Source: a virus
Length of the DNA stretch: 64,000 nucleotides
Strand: one strand, 5' to 3'
Virus record (IMG/VR): IMGVR_UViG_3300046804_003518
Span: 62,001 to 126,000 of that record
The notes under the pieces are model-generated. The model saw only the letters and a list, made by a program, of their open reading frames with translations. It was not told where the DNA came from and ran no database searches. A program made the translations under genes and the position numbers. Of the stretch, positions 18,041 to 26,468 are shown piece after piece; positions within the stretch are counted from its first letter, which is position 1; every line of letters starts with the position of its first letter.

Positions 18041-18475
18041 ATGAAGCTCGAAGAAATATTTGGTGAATGGGAGAAGGATAGCAAAGTTGACCGATCAGAA
18101 CTCGGCGACGTTGCATTGAACATTCCTAAGCTCCATCACAAGTACTTTAAACTATTCTCCCACGAACGTCTATTGCTAAGAAAGCTTGAGCAGGACATGA
18201 AGAAGTTGAAAAAGCTAAAGTGGGAGTACTACACGGGAGTTCTCGATCAAGAGACACTTGAGGAGATGAAGTGGGAACCGTTCCTACAAAAAATCCTGAA
18301 ACAAGACGTACCTACATATATTGATAGTGATTCAGATATTATTACTCTTAACCTAAGAATAGCTGTTCAGCAAGAAAAGATTGATGCATTAGAGTCAATC
18401 ATTAAGTCCATTATGAACTTAGGGTTCCAAGTTAAGAGTGCAATTGATTGGGAAAAGTTTAAGACAGGACAATGA
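18041..18475 (+). CDS. uvsY: UvsY recombination mediator
   Basis: 144 residues (T4 UvsY is 137). UvsY loads the UvsX recombinase onto single-stranded DNA coated with gp32. Alignment by eye to T4 UvsY is good: an N-terminal MKLEEIFGEWEKDSKVD-like start, the LKWEYYTGVLDQETLEEMKW core (T4: KARLDYYSGRG) and the C-terminal IKSIMNLGFQVKSAIDWEKF helix ending in TGQ. It overlaps uvsW by four bases. Translation may be controlled by the hairpin just upstream. Confidence 0.92.
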   Translation: MKLEEIFGEWEKDSKVDRSELGDVALNIPKLHHKYFKLFSHERLLLRKLEQDMKKLKKLKWEYYTGVLDQETLEEMKWEPFLQKILKQDVPTYIDSDSDIITLNLRIAVQQEKIDALESIIKSIMNLGFQVKSAIDWEKFKTGQ

Positions 18476-19932
18476 CAGAAACACTAGTCGTCTCAAAATT
18501 TAATGATGTATATGTGACGGTTGATTGTGACGCTAGTGTTGCAATGGAGCTGAAGGACTACTTTACCTTTAAGGTTCCTGGTTATCGCTTCATGCCTGCC
18601 TACCGTAATAAGGTATGGTCAGGCGATATTCATCTATTCAATCCAATGAGCAAGAGAATATACTTTGGATTGATTCCCTATATCAACAAGTTTTGCGAAA
18701 CACGAAACTACAAACTTCAATTCCATGATAGCGTGGATGGCTTTGCTAGTATTGATGAACAGTCCGTTGTAGACTTTATCACTAATCTTAACTTACCATT
18801 TAAGCCAAGAGGCTATCAGCTTGAAGCCTTCATTCATGGTATAAGAACAAAAAGATCATTACTAGTCTCTCCCACTGCTTCTGGTAAGTCATTAATCATT
18901 TATATGATTACAAAGTGGTGGCAGCGAACAGATTTCAAAACTCTTATTATTGTTCCAACTATCTCTCTTGTTGAACAGATGAAGGGTGACTTTGTATCGT
19001 ATGGTGGCGATGAAAATGATATCCACACTATCATGTCTGGTAGGGAAAAGAATTCAGACAAGCCAATTGTCATATCTACCTGGCAATCAATTTATAAGAT
19101 GCCAAGACAATGGTATGAGCAGTTTGATGTTGTTATTGGAGATGAGGCCCACCAGTACAAGGCTAAGTCGTTAACATCCATCTTAGAGAAGATGACAAAG
19201 TGTCCCATTAGAATGGGATTCACTGGTACACTTGATGGCACACAAACACATAGACTAGTTTTAGAAGGTTTGTTTGGAGCAGTAAAGAAGGTAACAACTA
19301 CTGCTGAACTTATTGAACAAAAGCATCTGGCTGACTTTAAGATTCAGGCTATCGTACTCAAACATACAGATGCAAACAAAAAAGAATATAGTAGATGTGA
19401 GTATCACGATGAGATTGATTTCTTGGTTCGTAATGAATCAAGGAACAATTTTATATCTCAGCTATCCTTGCATCTAAAAGGTAACACTCTTATCCTTTAT
19501 CAATTTATAGAGAAGCATGGCAAGCCTCTACATAAGATGCTCATAGATCAAAACAAAGAGGATAGACATATTTTTTTTGTATCTGGAGAAGTAGAGGTAG
19601 AGGATAGAGAGCTTGTAAGAAAGATTACAGAGCAAGAGGACAATGCAATCATTGTAGCCTCTTACGGTACGTTCTCAACTGGTATAAATATTAGAAACCT
19701 ACACAATGTTGTGTTTGCTTCACCTACCAAGTCAAGAATCAGATCTCTCCAGTCAATTGGTAGAGCTCTAAGAAGAGGGGACAATAAGCAACAAGCAACA
19801 TTATATGATATCGCTGACGATCTTTCTTGGAAGAAGTCGAAGAATCATACCCTAAAGCATTTTATTGAGCGAGTGGGAATTTATACTAGTGAGAAGTTCG
19901 AATATAAAATCACGAGCTATCAGTTGAGGTAA
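18472..19932 (+). CDS. uvsW: UvsW RNA-DNA and DNA helicase
   Basis: Superfamily 2 helicase, 486 residues (T4 UvsW is about 500), which unwinds R-loops, branches and stalled forks. Motifs: Walker A SPTASGKSL (about 133), DEAH box GDEAHQYKAK (about 224), motif III GFTGTLDG (about 250), motif VI QSIGRALRRG (about 428). The N-terminal about 100 residues form the UvsW DNA-binding domain. It is coupled to uvsY by an ATGA overlap, the usual order in marine T4-like phages. Confidence 0.95.
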   Translation: MTETLVVSKFNDVYVTVDCDASVAMELKDYFTFKVPGYRFMPAYRNKVWSGDIHLFNPMSKRIYFGLIPYINKFCETRNYKLQFHDSVDGFASIDEQSVVDFITNLNLPFKPRGYQLEAFIHGIRTKRSLLVSPTASGKSLIIYMITKWWQRTDFKTLIIVPTISLVEQMKGDFVSYGGDENDIHTIMSGREKNSDKPIVISTWQSIYKMPRQWYEQFDVVIGDEAHQYKAKSLTSILEKMTKCPIRMGFTGTLDGTQTHRLVLEGLFGAVKKVTTTAELIEQKHLADFKIQAIVLKHTDANKKEYSRCEYHDEIDFLVRNESRNNFISQLSLHLKGNTLILYQFIEKHGKPLHKMLIDQNKEDRHIFFVSGEVEVEDRELVRKITEQEDNAIIVASYGTFSTGINIRNLHNVVFASPTKSRIRSLQSIGRALRRGDNKQQATLYDIADDLSWKKSKNHTLKHFIERVGIYTSEKFEYKITSYQLR

Positions 19933-19935
19933 GTT

Positions 19936-20352
19936 ATGGCAGCATTCATTCTTGTCAAACTGAGCGATGATGACTCTTTCATTATTGGGGAGCTTCACAA
20001 CGAAACAGAAGATGATGTTGTGATGAAGTATCCTGTTACTGTTAGGTTAAGAACAACAGTTAACCAAACAACAAATGTTACTACTTCTAAACTAATGCCA
20101 TTTTCTGAGAACAATATTGTAGCACTAAAGAAAAGCTCAATCATTGCTTTCTCAAAGCCTAATGAGCGTATTATTAAATACTATCTGAAATTTATTGAGA
20201 GATTCCAACAGATACTAGATGAAGATCTAGAAAAGGACATCTGTGGTCTCCAAGACGACTATAACGATAGTCCTCTTGGTATTGAAATAGATGATGAAGA
20301 TGATGTAGAGGGTCTAACAATTATGGCAGGTTCTACACCTGTCTTGCACTAA
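19936..20352 (+). CDS. Sm-like small protein of unknown function
   Basis: 138 residues. The N-terminal part (FILVKLSDDDSFIIGELHNE, then VVMKYPVTVRLR) has the strand pattern of an Sm/SH3-like barrel, and the tail is very acidic (IEIDDEDDVEGLT). The protein at 31802 begins in the same way (IKIVKLVNGDEIICDLEE), so the two may be related. Marine T4-like phages often carry such a gene between uvsW and gp55. It is three bases downstream of uvsW, so it belongs to that unit. Function unknown. Confidence 0.65.
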   Translation: MAAFILVKLSDDDSFIIGELHNETEDDVVMKYPVTVRLRTTVNQTTNVTTSKLMPFSENNIVALKKSSIIAFSKPNERIIKYYLKFIERFQQILDEDLEKDICGLQDDYNDSPLGIEIDDEDDVEGLTIMAGSTPVLH

Positions 20353-20410
20353 TAATATATCTGACCCCCACAAAGGTGATTATACAGAGTAGAACACAAA
20401 AAGTCAACGG

Positions 20411-20439
20411 TTGAACTAACTATCTAATTGTGTTATTAT
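20411..20439 (+). promoter_or_regulatory. Sigma70-type promoter before gp55
   Basis: TTGAAC (20411-20416), 17-base spacer, TATTAT (20434-20439), 27 bases before the gp55 ATG. It lies in a 113-base intergenic gap, one of the larger gaps in this region. It would place late-sigma synthesis under early or middle control. Confidence 0.75.
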
Positions 20440-20465
20440 ATTTAAATGTTTGAAAAGGATTTGTA

Positions 20466-21035
20466 ATGAGCGAAGTTAAAGATAAGGCTAACCACTACGT
20501 TAGTAACGATGAATTTTATAAGGCTATCGTAGAATTTAGAAAGAAAGTTCTAGCTGCAGAAGCGCAGGGACTACCAAAACCTGTGATCCCACATTACATC
20601 GGCGATTGTTTGATCAAGATTGCTAATAAACTTTCCTATAGCCCTAACTTTATCAACTACACATTCCGCGATGAAATGATTGCGGATGGTTTGGAAAACT
20701 GTATTAACTATTTCCATAACTTTGACCCCGATAAGTCTACTAACCCTTTCTCTTACTTTACACAGATCATCTACTTTGCTTTTCTTCGCCGTATCCAGAA
20801 GGAGAAGAAGTATATGTATGTAAAGCATAAGGTCACCCAGCAAAAAATGATTAGCCATGAACTAATGAACATTCAAGAGCTAGATGAGCTTGGTGAGTTC
20901 GATATTGAGATTACTGACTATACATCCAACGACTATATGGATAACTTCATTGAGCAGTTTGAAGCAAGTGCTCTAAAGAAGAAGACCGAAAGGCAAGCTA
21001 AGAAAGGCCTTGAGAAGTTAATTAAGGAAGACTAA
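20466..21035 (+). CDS. 55: Late-transcription sigma factor gp55
   Basis: Sigma factor for TATAAATA promoters, 189 residues (T4 gp55 is 185). It contains the sigma70 region-2-like core: IGDCLIKIANKLSYSPNFIN, EMIADGLENCINYFHNFDPD and NPFSYFTQIIYFAFLRRIQK. The C-terminal part is basic and should carry the clamp-binding segment through which gp45 activates late transcription. It is followed after three bases by gp47. Confidence 0.95.
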   Translation: MSEVKDKANHYVSNDEFYKAIVEFRKKVLAAEAQGLPKPVIPHYIGDCLIKIANKLSYSPNFINYTFRDEMIADGLENCINYFHNFDPDKSTNPFSYFTQIIYFAFLRRIQKEKKYMYVKHKVTQQKMISHELMNIQELDELGEFDIEITDYTSNDYMDNFIEQFEASALKKKTERQAKKGLEKLIKED

Positions 21036-21038
21036 ATT

Positions 21039-22118
21039 ATGAAGATCGCTTTGATCACTGATACGCACTTTGGTGGGCGTGGTGACTCTCCTATATTCTC
21101 TGAGTACCTTGGTAGGTTTTATAAAGAGGTATTCTTTCCATACCTTTATGAAAATTATATCACCGACATTATCCACCTTGGTGATATTGTAGACCGTCGC
21201 AAGTATATCAGCTACCTTTCTCTGAGAAAGTTTAAGGAGCAGTTCATTAAGCCTGTCATCGACAAGAACCTCAACCTTCATGTCATTATTGGTAACCACG
21301 ACACATTCTATAAGAACACTAATGATGTAAACTGCATGACTGAGTTGTTTGGTACTAACAAACCAAAGAACATCAACTGGTATACAGAAGCAACAGAAGT
21401 AGAGTTTGGTAGTACAAACATTTTGTTTGTTCCTTGGATGTGTAGTGAGAACTTTGAACAAACAGTTGAAAGAATAGCCGACACAAGTGCCCAGGTGTGC
21501 TTTGGTCATCTTGAGCTTGCAGGCTTTGAGATGCAGAAGGGTACAATCATTGATCATGGTTATGATGCTAAACTTTTTAAGAAGTTTGATATTGTTCTCT
21601 CTGGCCACTATCATCATAGATCAACAAAGGGCAATGTAACCTATCTTGGTTGCCCATATGAGATTGTCTGGTCTGACTATGATGACCCTAAGGGCTTCCA
21701 TGTCTTTGATACAGAGACAAGAGAGATTGAGTTTGTACCAAATCCGTTACTACTTTTTGAAAAGCACTACTACGATGACCTTGGTAAAGAAAGAGATGAT
21801 GTTGTCCTTGATGACTACTCCCACCTCAAAGGTAAGTTTGTAAAGGTTGTTGTAAAGAATAAGAATAACCCGTATTGGTTTGATAGTGTCATCGATAGAA
21901 TTGAGAGAGCTGGTGTAGCAGACCTTCAAGTAGTTGAAGATCATTTACATCTTGACTTAGAAGAAGATTCAAGTATAATATCCGACGCTGAGGACACTCT
22001 AACAATCATTAGAAAGTTCTCCGACCAATACATTAGTAATAAAGACAATGTACCAAAGCTGAATAAGCTTCTTGGTGATTTGTACATTGAAGCAATGGAA
22101 CTACAGACTAAGCAATGA
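21039..22118 (+). CDS. 47: Recombination nuclease subunit gp47 (Mre11-like)
   Basis: Metallophosphoesterase nuclease, 359 residues (T4 gp47 is 339). Metal-binding motifs are in order: DTHFGGRGD (about 7), HLGDIVDRR (about 46), IGNHDTFY (about 86), CFGHLE (about 153) and SGHYHHRS (about 187). With gp46 it forms the end-resection and host-DNA-degradation complex that feeds UvsX recombination. It overlaps gp46 by four bases. A sigma70-type promoter lies within its 3' end. Confidence 0.95.
   Translation: MKIALITDTHFGGRGDSPIFSEYLGRFYKEVFFPYLYENYITDIIHLGDIVDRRKYISYLSLRKFKEQFIKPVIDKNLNLHVIIGNHDTFYKNTNDVNCMTELFGTNKPKNINWYTEATEVEFGSTNILFVPWMCSENFEQTVERIADTSAQVCFGHLELAGFEMQKGTIIDHGYDAKLFKKFDIVLSGHYHHRSTKGNVTYLGCPYEIVWSDYDDPKGFHVFDTETREIEFVPNPLLLFEKHYYDDLGKERDDVVLDDYSHLKGKFVKVVVKNKNNPYWFDSVIDRIERAGVADLQVVEDHLHLDLEEDSSIISDAEDTLTIIRKFSDQYISNKDNVPKLNKLLGDLYIEAMELQTKQ
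21952..21979 (+). promoter_or_regulatory. Possible internal sigma70 promoter for gp46
   Basis: TTGACT (21952-21957), 16-base spacer, perfect TATAAT (21974-21979) inside the gp47 coding region, about 136 bases before the gp46 ATG. Since it is inside a coding sequence, chance occurrence is possible. Confidence 0.5.
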
Positions 22119-23827
22119 TACTCTTTAAGAAAGTTAAGTGGAAGAACTTTCTCTCTACTGGTAATAACTTTACCGAGATTGATCTTACCAAGCATAAATC
22201 AACATTGATTGTAGGTACGAATGGTTCTGGTAAGTCAACCATTCTTGATGCCATCTCGTTTGCCCTCTATAATAAACCATTCAGAAAGATCAATAAGCCA
22301 CAGCTTGTTAACTCTATCAATGGTAAAGAACTCTGCGTAGAGCTGGAGTTTGTTGTAGGTAGTGCAAACTATAAAATTGTTAGGGGGATTAAGCCAAACA
22401 GGTTTGAGATCTATAAGAATGATGTTCTTCTCAATCAGGATGCTGATAGTAAAGACTATCAAGAGGTTGTAGAAAAGCAGATCATTAAAATGAACCATAG
22501 AACATTCTCACAGGTAGTTGTTCTAGGTTCTTCTACCTATGTCCCATTCATGCAACTCTCTGCAGCAAGTAGAAGAGAGGTCATTGAAGACTTGCTTGAC
22601 ATCCAAGTCTTTACTACAATGAATACTTTGCTAAAGAGTAAAGTGGCAAGCAATCAAGATGAGCTCAAGCAAGCAAAGTATGATAGTGATCTTATCGATG
22701 AGAAGATCAACATTCAGAACAGCTATATCGATTCTCTAAACAAAGATGTTCAGAATAAGATTGAAGAAAACAAAGTAAAGATCAAGCAGACTCAATCTGA
22801 GATTGATGTTCTTGGTGTTGATGCTGCCACAAAGAATGGTACTATTGATAATAAGCTAAAGCAAACTGCTAACCTCGATAAGCTAACCAAGAGAATGGAA
22901 AAGTCACTTGTCTTGAAAGAGAAGACAGTGGATAGAATCTCTAAGTTGAATAAAGAGATTAAGTTCTTCCACGACAACGATGATTGTCCAACTTGTAAGC
23001 AAGGTATCCAACATGACTTCAAGAGTGAGGCAATTAATTCCAAGCAGACTCAGGTTGCTGAGATTCAAGAGAACCTAACTCTACTTGAACAGGATTATAA
23101 TAACACAGTTAGTGAGATTAATAGGATCAATGTAATCCAAAAAGAGATTCAAACAATCCAGCACGAGCTTGCTAAGATTCAAGCTGAGATCTCTTCTAAG
23201 AAGAAGTTTATTGACTACCTACAAAATGAGATTGATGCTCTTGAGGGTAACACTGCTAATGTTGATGCAGAAAAGGCAAAGCTAAAGGAACTAAAGAAAC
23301 AAAAGCAGGAAGCTGAAGACAAGAAGCAAAGGCTACTTGAGGATTACGAAATCCTCCAAGCTGCTTCTGCTCTATTGAAGGATGGTGGTATTAAGACTAG
23401 AATCCTTCGTCAGTATATTCCTATCATTAATAAGCTGATCAACAAGTACTTGGCTGCCATGGACTTCTTTGTCCAGTTTGAAATTGATGAACAATTTAAC
23501 GAGACTATTAAGTCTAGATTCAGAGATGAGTTTAGTTACAATTCATTCTCTGAAGGTGAGAAGATGAGAATCAACTTAGCTGTTCTCTTTACATGGAGAG
23601 CAATTGCTAAGATGAGAAATAGTGCTGCTACTAATCTTCTGATCATGGATGAGGTGTTTGATAGTTCTCTAGATAGTTCTGGTACAGATGAGTTCTTGAA
23701 GATCATTCAGACTCTCACTGCTGATACTAACACATTCATTATTAGCCATAAGACAGATCAGCTATTTGATAAGTTCCATAATGTTATTAAATTTGAGAAG
23801 ACAAAAAACTTTTCAAGGATTGTGTAA
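22115..23827 (+). CDS. 46: Recombination endonuclease subunit gp46 (Rad50-like)
   Basis: SMC-type ATPase, 570 residues (T4 gp46 is 560). Walker A GTNGSGKSTILDAI (about 34), long coiled coils on both sides of a zinc hook CPTCKQG (about 291), ABC signature FSEGEKMRINLA (about 480) and Walker B LIMDEVFDSSLD (about 508) are all visible. It works with gp47 at DNA ends. Its stop overlaps the start of the oxygenase gene by one base, so accessory genes follow without a gap. Confidence 0.95.
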   Translation: MILFKKVKWKNFLSTGNNFTEIDLTKHKSTLIVGTNGSGKSTILDAISFALYNKPFRKINKPQLVNSINGKELCVELEFVVGSANYKIVRGIKPNRFEIYKNDVLLNQDADSKDYQEVVEKQIIKMNHRTFSQVVVLGSSTYVPFMQLSAASRREVIEDLLDIQVFTTMNTLLKSKVASNQDELKQAKYDSDLIDEKINIQNSYIDSLNKDVQNKIEENKVKIKQTQSEIDVLGVDAATKNGTIDNKLKQTANLDKLTKRMEKSLVLKEKTVDRISKLNKEIKFFHDNDDCPTCKQGIQHDFKSEAINSKQTQVAEIQENLTLLEQDYNNTVSEINRINVIQKEIQTIQHELAKIQAEISSKKKFIDYLQNEIDALEGNTANVDAEKAKLKELKKQKQEAEDKKQRLLEDYEILQAASALLKDGGIKTRILRQYIPIINKLINKYLAAMDFFVQFEIDEQFNETIKSRFRDEFSYNSFSEGEKMRINLAVLFTWRAIAKMRNSAATNLLIMDEVFDSSLDSSGTDEFLKIIQTLTADTNTFIISHKTDQLFDKFHNVIKFEKTKNFSRIV

Positions 23828-24378
23828 TGTGGATCAAGCAAGTATTCAATAAACAGTGGACTGATAGTGTCCATAAGTTAGCTGAAAAATATACAGATCA
23901 GCAAGGGGATTATGAGATTGTCTCTTTAAAGGACCCAACTAAAAAAGAAAAGAAGACAGAAAATTATTTAATGAGGGCAATCCCAACAGCTAAAGAAAGA
24001 CAGCTAGCTGATTTTGTAAAAGATACTGCGTTCAAAGCTAATTGTGAAATGTATGGATTCAATGTCTGGTTTGAAACAGATTCAATTCAATATACAACAT
24101 ATAAATCAGATACAAATATGGAATTTCCTCTCCACACAGACTCCGTGTGGTTTGGCAAGCCTGTCGTTCATAAGCTAACAATTGTAATTGGGTTAACAGA
24201 CAAGGATGAGTATACAGGGGGAGAATTTGTTATTGGGGGTCGAGCAGAAACAAGTATTAAGTTAACAGCTGGCCAAGCAATTGTTTTTCCTTCTATTATG
24301 TGGCATGGCGTAAAACCAGTGTTGACGGGAACCAGACAAACATTAGTGGCCTGGTATAAAGGCCCAAGGTGGATGTAA
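23827..24378 (+). CDS. 2OG-Fe(II) oxygenase, prolyl-hydroxylase type
   Basis: 183 residues with a canonical double-stranded beta-helix: HTDSVWF (iron ligands His and Asp, about 104), TGGEFVIGG (about 136), distal His in MWHGVKP (about 159) and the 2OG Arg in GTRQTLVAWYKGP (about 169). This is the prolyl-4-hydroxylase/PKHD-like family common in aquatic T4-like phages; substrates are mostly unknown. It begins at the last base of the gp46 stop and is followed by a second oxygenase after one base. Confidence 0.85.
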   Translation: MWIKQVFNKQWTDSVHKLAEKYTDQQGDYEIVSLKDPTKKEKKTENYLMRAIPTAKERQLADFVKDTAFKANCEMYGFNVWFETDSIQYTTYKSDTNMEFPLHTDSVWFGKPVVHKLTIVIGLTDKDEYTGGEFVIGGRAETSIKLTAGQAIVFPSIMWHGVKPVLTGTRQTLVAWYKGPRWM

Positions 24379-24379
24379 C

Positions 24380-24946
24380 ATGCTGCCAAAAATTATAGTA
24401 CGTCCAAACTTCTTTCCTGCATGGTGGTGTGATAACATAAACAACCACATGACCAATAATGTTCCACTAAGTGGGTTTGGAAAGAAGGGTGTTAGAAGGT
24501 GTGATGTAAGATTACTAACACCCAACATGAAGCCATATCAAGGTGTGTTTAATTCTATCATGGACTTTGCTAAGGCAAATATTGAGAACCTTGGTATTGA
24601 CATTGATTACAAGATTGATGGACCAATCCAACATATCACTTATAAAACTGGCCATCATGTAGGATGGCATGATGATACAATGAACTACAACATGGCTCTA
24701 AACAATCCTTTGTATAGCGACTTAAAAACCGATAGAAAGGTATCATTGACTGTCATGCTATCTGACCCTACAGATTACACTGGAGGCAATTTTGTGTTTG
24801 AAAAAGGTTACCCTTTAAACACAAAGGTTGAGGGTAAAGGTACCGTTGCAATGTTTACATCATACACACCTCACATGGTTACTGAAATTACATCTGGTGT
24901 GAGGAATATATTGTTTGTGTTTATAACTGGTCCTACATGGAGATAG
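24380..24946 (+). CDS. 2OG-Fe(II) oxygenase, second adjacent copy
   Basis: 188 residues of the same family. Ligands: GWHDDTMN (about 96), TGGNFVFEKG (about 134), distal His TPHMVTE (about 164) and Arg SGVRNILFVF (about 173). It resembles its 5' neighbour in the second half (YTGGEF against YTGGNF, and the closing GPRWM against GPTWR), so they probably arose by duplication and then diverged. Different N-terminal regions imply different substrates. It ends just before a promoter pair. Confidence 0.85.
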   Translation: MLPKIIVRPNFFPAWWCDNINNHMTNNVPLSGFGKKGVRRCDVRLLTPNMKPYQGVFNSIMDFAKANIENLGIDIDYKIDGPIQHITYKTGHHVGWHDDTMNYNMALNNPLYSDLKTDRKVSLTVMLSDPTDYTGGNFVFEKGYPLNTKVEGKGTVAMFTSYTPHMVTEITSGVRNILFVFITGPTWR

Positions 24947-24975
24947 TTGAAAAAATCTACTAGTTGATGTATACT
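24947..24975 (+). promoter_or_regulatory. Sigma70-type promoter before queE
   Basis: TTGAAA (24947-24952), 17-base spacer, TATACT (24970-24975). It directs the 7-deazaguanine gene group that starts at 25012. Confidence 0.75.
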
Positions 24976-24981
24976 TACAAT

Positions 24982-24989
24982 TATAAATA
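24982..24989 (+). promoter_or_regulatory. T4-type late promoter before queE
   Basis: Perfect TATAAATA just downstream of the sigma70-type promoter, 23 bases before the queE ATG. The pair would keep the pathway expressed early and late. Confidence 0.75.
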
Positions 24990-25011
24990 TGTTTAATTTG
25001 AGGCTTCTGTA

Positions 25012-25932
25012 ATGCAAAAAGAATATCATTATTCTGAGATCTTCTATTCTGTTCAAGGTGAAGGTCGATACACTGGTATACCAACTGCTTGGTTAAGATA
25101 CTTCCTCTGTAATCTCCAGTGTGATGGGTTTGGTCAGAAAGATCCAACTGACCCTAAGACATATAAACTTCCTTATAAAGAAATGAACGTCGACTTCATT
25201 AAGAGAGTTGAAGACCTTCCTGTATGGAAGTATGGTTGCGATTCTTCCTACTCTTGGGCAAAGAAGTTTAAGCACTTAATGCATAAGGGTACTCCTGAGT
25301 ATATTGCTAACCAAATTCTTGGTTACATTAGAACAGAACACAATACAGAGGCAAGATTTGATCATCCATCAGGTCAGCCTATTCATATGTGCTTTACAGG
25401 TGGTGAGCCTTTAATGAAGCACGCTCAGGATTGTACTGTTGGAGTTCTAGATTACTTTGATAGTATTAAGAATAGTCCTAAATTTGTTACATTCGAGACT
25501 AATGCTACACAAGCTCTGAAGCCAGAGTTTAGTAACTTTATGACTAACTGGAGAGAGATGGGTAGAGAGATTTTCATTTCATCTTCCCCTAAGCTCTGGA
25601 CTACTTCCGGCGAAACAAACAAGGATGCTATCATTCCTGAGGTATTAGCTGAGTATCATTCTCTTTCTAAAGGCCATGGACAGATTAAGTATGTTGTCAA
25701 TGGCAAGAAAGAAACATGGGATGAAGTTGAACACGTAACGAACGAGTTTAGAAAGGCTGGAGTTACATTCCCTGTTTGGATTATGCCAGTTGGTGCCACA
25801 GAAGAAGGCCAGACAGGTGAGCTAGAAGGTTACATGAGTGCTGGTGCTATTGCTGAAGAAGCCTTTAAGAGGGGCTATAATGTATCGGCAAGAGTCCATG
25901 TGTATTTGTGGGGTAACACAATTGGAGTCTAA
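25012..25932 (+). CDS. queE: 7-carboxy-7-deazaguanine synthase QueE-like
   Basis: Radical SAM enzyme converting 6-carboxytetrahydropterin to 7-carboxy-7-deazaguanine (CDG); 306 residues, longer than the usual 210-250. N-terminal YSEIFYSVQGEGRYTGIPTA is the QueE signature (FxSxQGEG). The iron-sulfur cysteines appear as FLCNLQCDGFG (33 and 37) and WKYGCDSSYSW (about 76), so the last Cys is displaced by an insertion of about 40 residues relative to CxxxCxxC. MCFTGGEPLM (about 126) is the GGEP motif. It starts the 7-deazaguanine gene group behind an early and a late promoter. Confidence 0.88.
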   Translation: MQKEYHYSEIFYSVQGEGRYTGIPTAWLRYFLCNLQCDGFGQKDPTDPKTYKLPYKEMNVDFIKRVEDLPVWKYGCDSSYSWAKKFKHLMHKGTPEYIANQILGYIRTEHNTEARFDHPSGQPIHMCFTGGEPLMKHAQDCTVGVLDYFDSIKNSPKFVTFETNATQALKPEFSNFMTNWREMGREIFISSSPKLWTTSGETNKDAIIPEVLAEYHSLSKGHGQIKYVVNGKKETWDEVEHVTNEFRKAGVTFPVWIMPVGATEEGQTGELEGYMSAGAIAEEAFKRGYNVSARVHVYLWGNTIGV

Positions 25933-26467
25933 TTTTGAGCAGTTAGAAATCCTCAGTAGGGAGGATATAGAATATCTTAAACAAATGTATGAGAGATATC
26001 CCAAACAATTTTGGACTAGGGATTTCAATTTGTTTAATTTATATAAGTGTGACATACCAAGACAAATGAATGCTCAAGATTTGGATTTTATGAGGATGGT
26101 CTCTAATAAAATTAAACATCATGTTGAGTTTAAGAATGATGCAGCACATTACTTTTTAAAGTATGTTCCTAATTCCTTCACAGTTGTTCATGTAGATAAT
26201 CCTCAAAGAATTAAAAGAACAGCAGTAACACTAATAGATGCTTCACCAGATTTAGTTGGTGGTGATGTTGTTTTACTTAGAGATATTGCAAAGAGTGAAT
26301 TGGTTTCAGGTCCACTCCGTCCTGAATCACCAGTACCAAATGTTAAAGTTCCGATTGTGGTTAAGTCCAAACTAGGCTCAACTCTAATATACAATTACAA
26401 TGTTAAGCATGGGGTTAGTAAAGTTGAACAGGGATATCGTTTAGTTCTTATATCATGGTTTAATTAA
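25898..26467 (+). CDS. 2OG-Fe(II) oxygenase-like protein within the que cluster
   Basis: About 189 residues from ATG 25898. TTG 25922, or ATGs further inside queE (25838, 25880), are alternatives. The beta-helix ligands are HVDNPQR (about 98), distal His in VKHGVSKV (about 170) and Arg in GYRLVLISWF (about 179). The family is the same broad type as those at 23827 and 24380, but sequence is diverged. Overlap with queE suggests co-expression; it could act on the deazaguanine product or on a protein. That role is inference. Confidence 0.7.
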   Translation: MCICGVTQLESNFEQLEILSREDIEYLKQMYERYPKQFWTRDFNLFNLYKCDIPRQMNAQDLDFMRMVSNKIKHHVEFKNDAAHYFLKYVPNSFTVVHVDNPQRIKRTAVTLIDASPDLVGGDVVLLRDIAKSELVSGPLRPESPVPNVKVPIVVKSKLGSTLIYNYNVKHGVSKVEQGYRLVLISWFN

Positions 26468-26468
26468 T

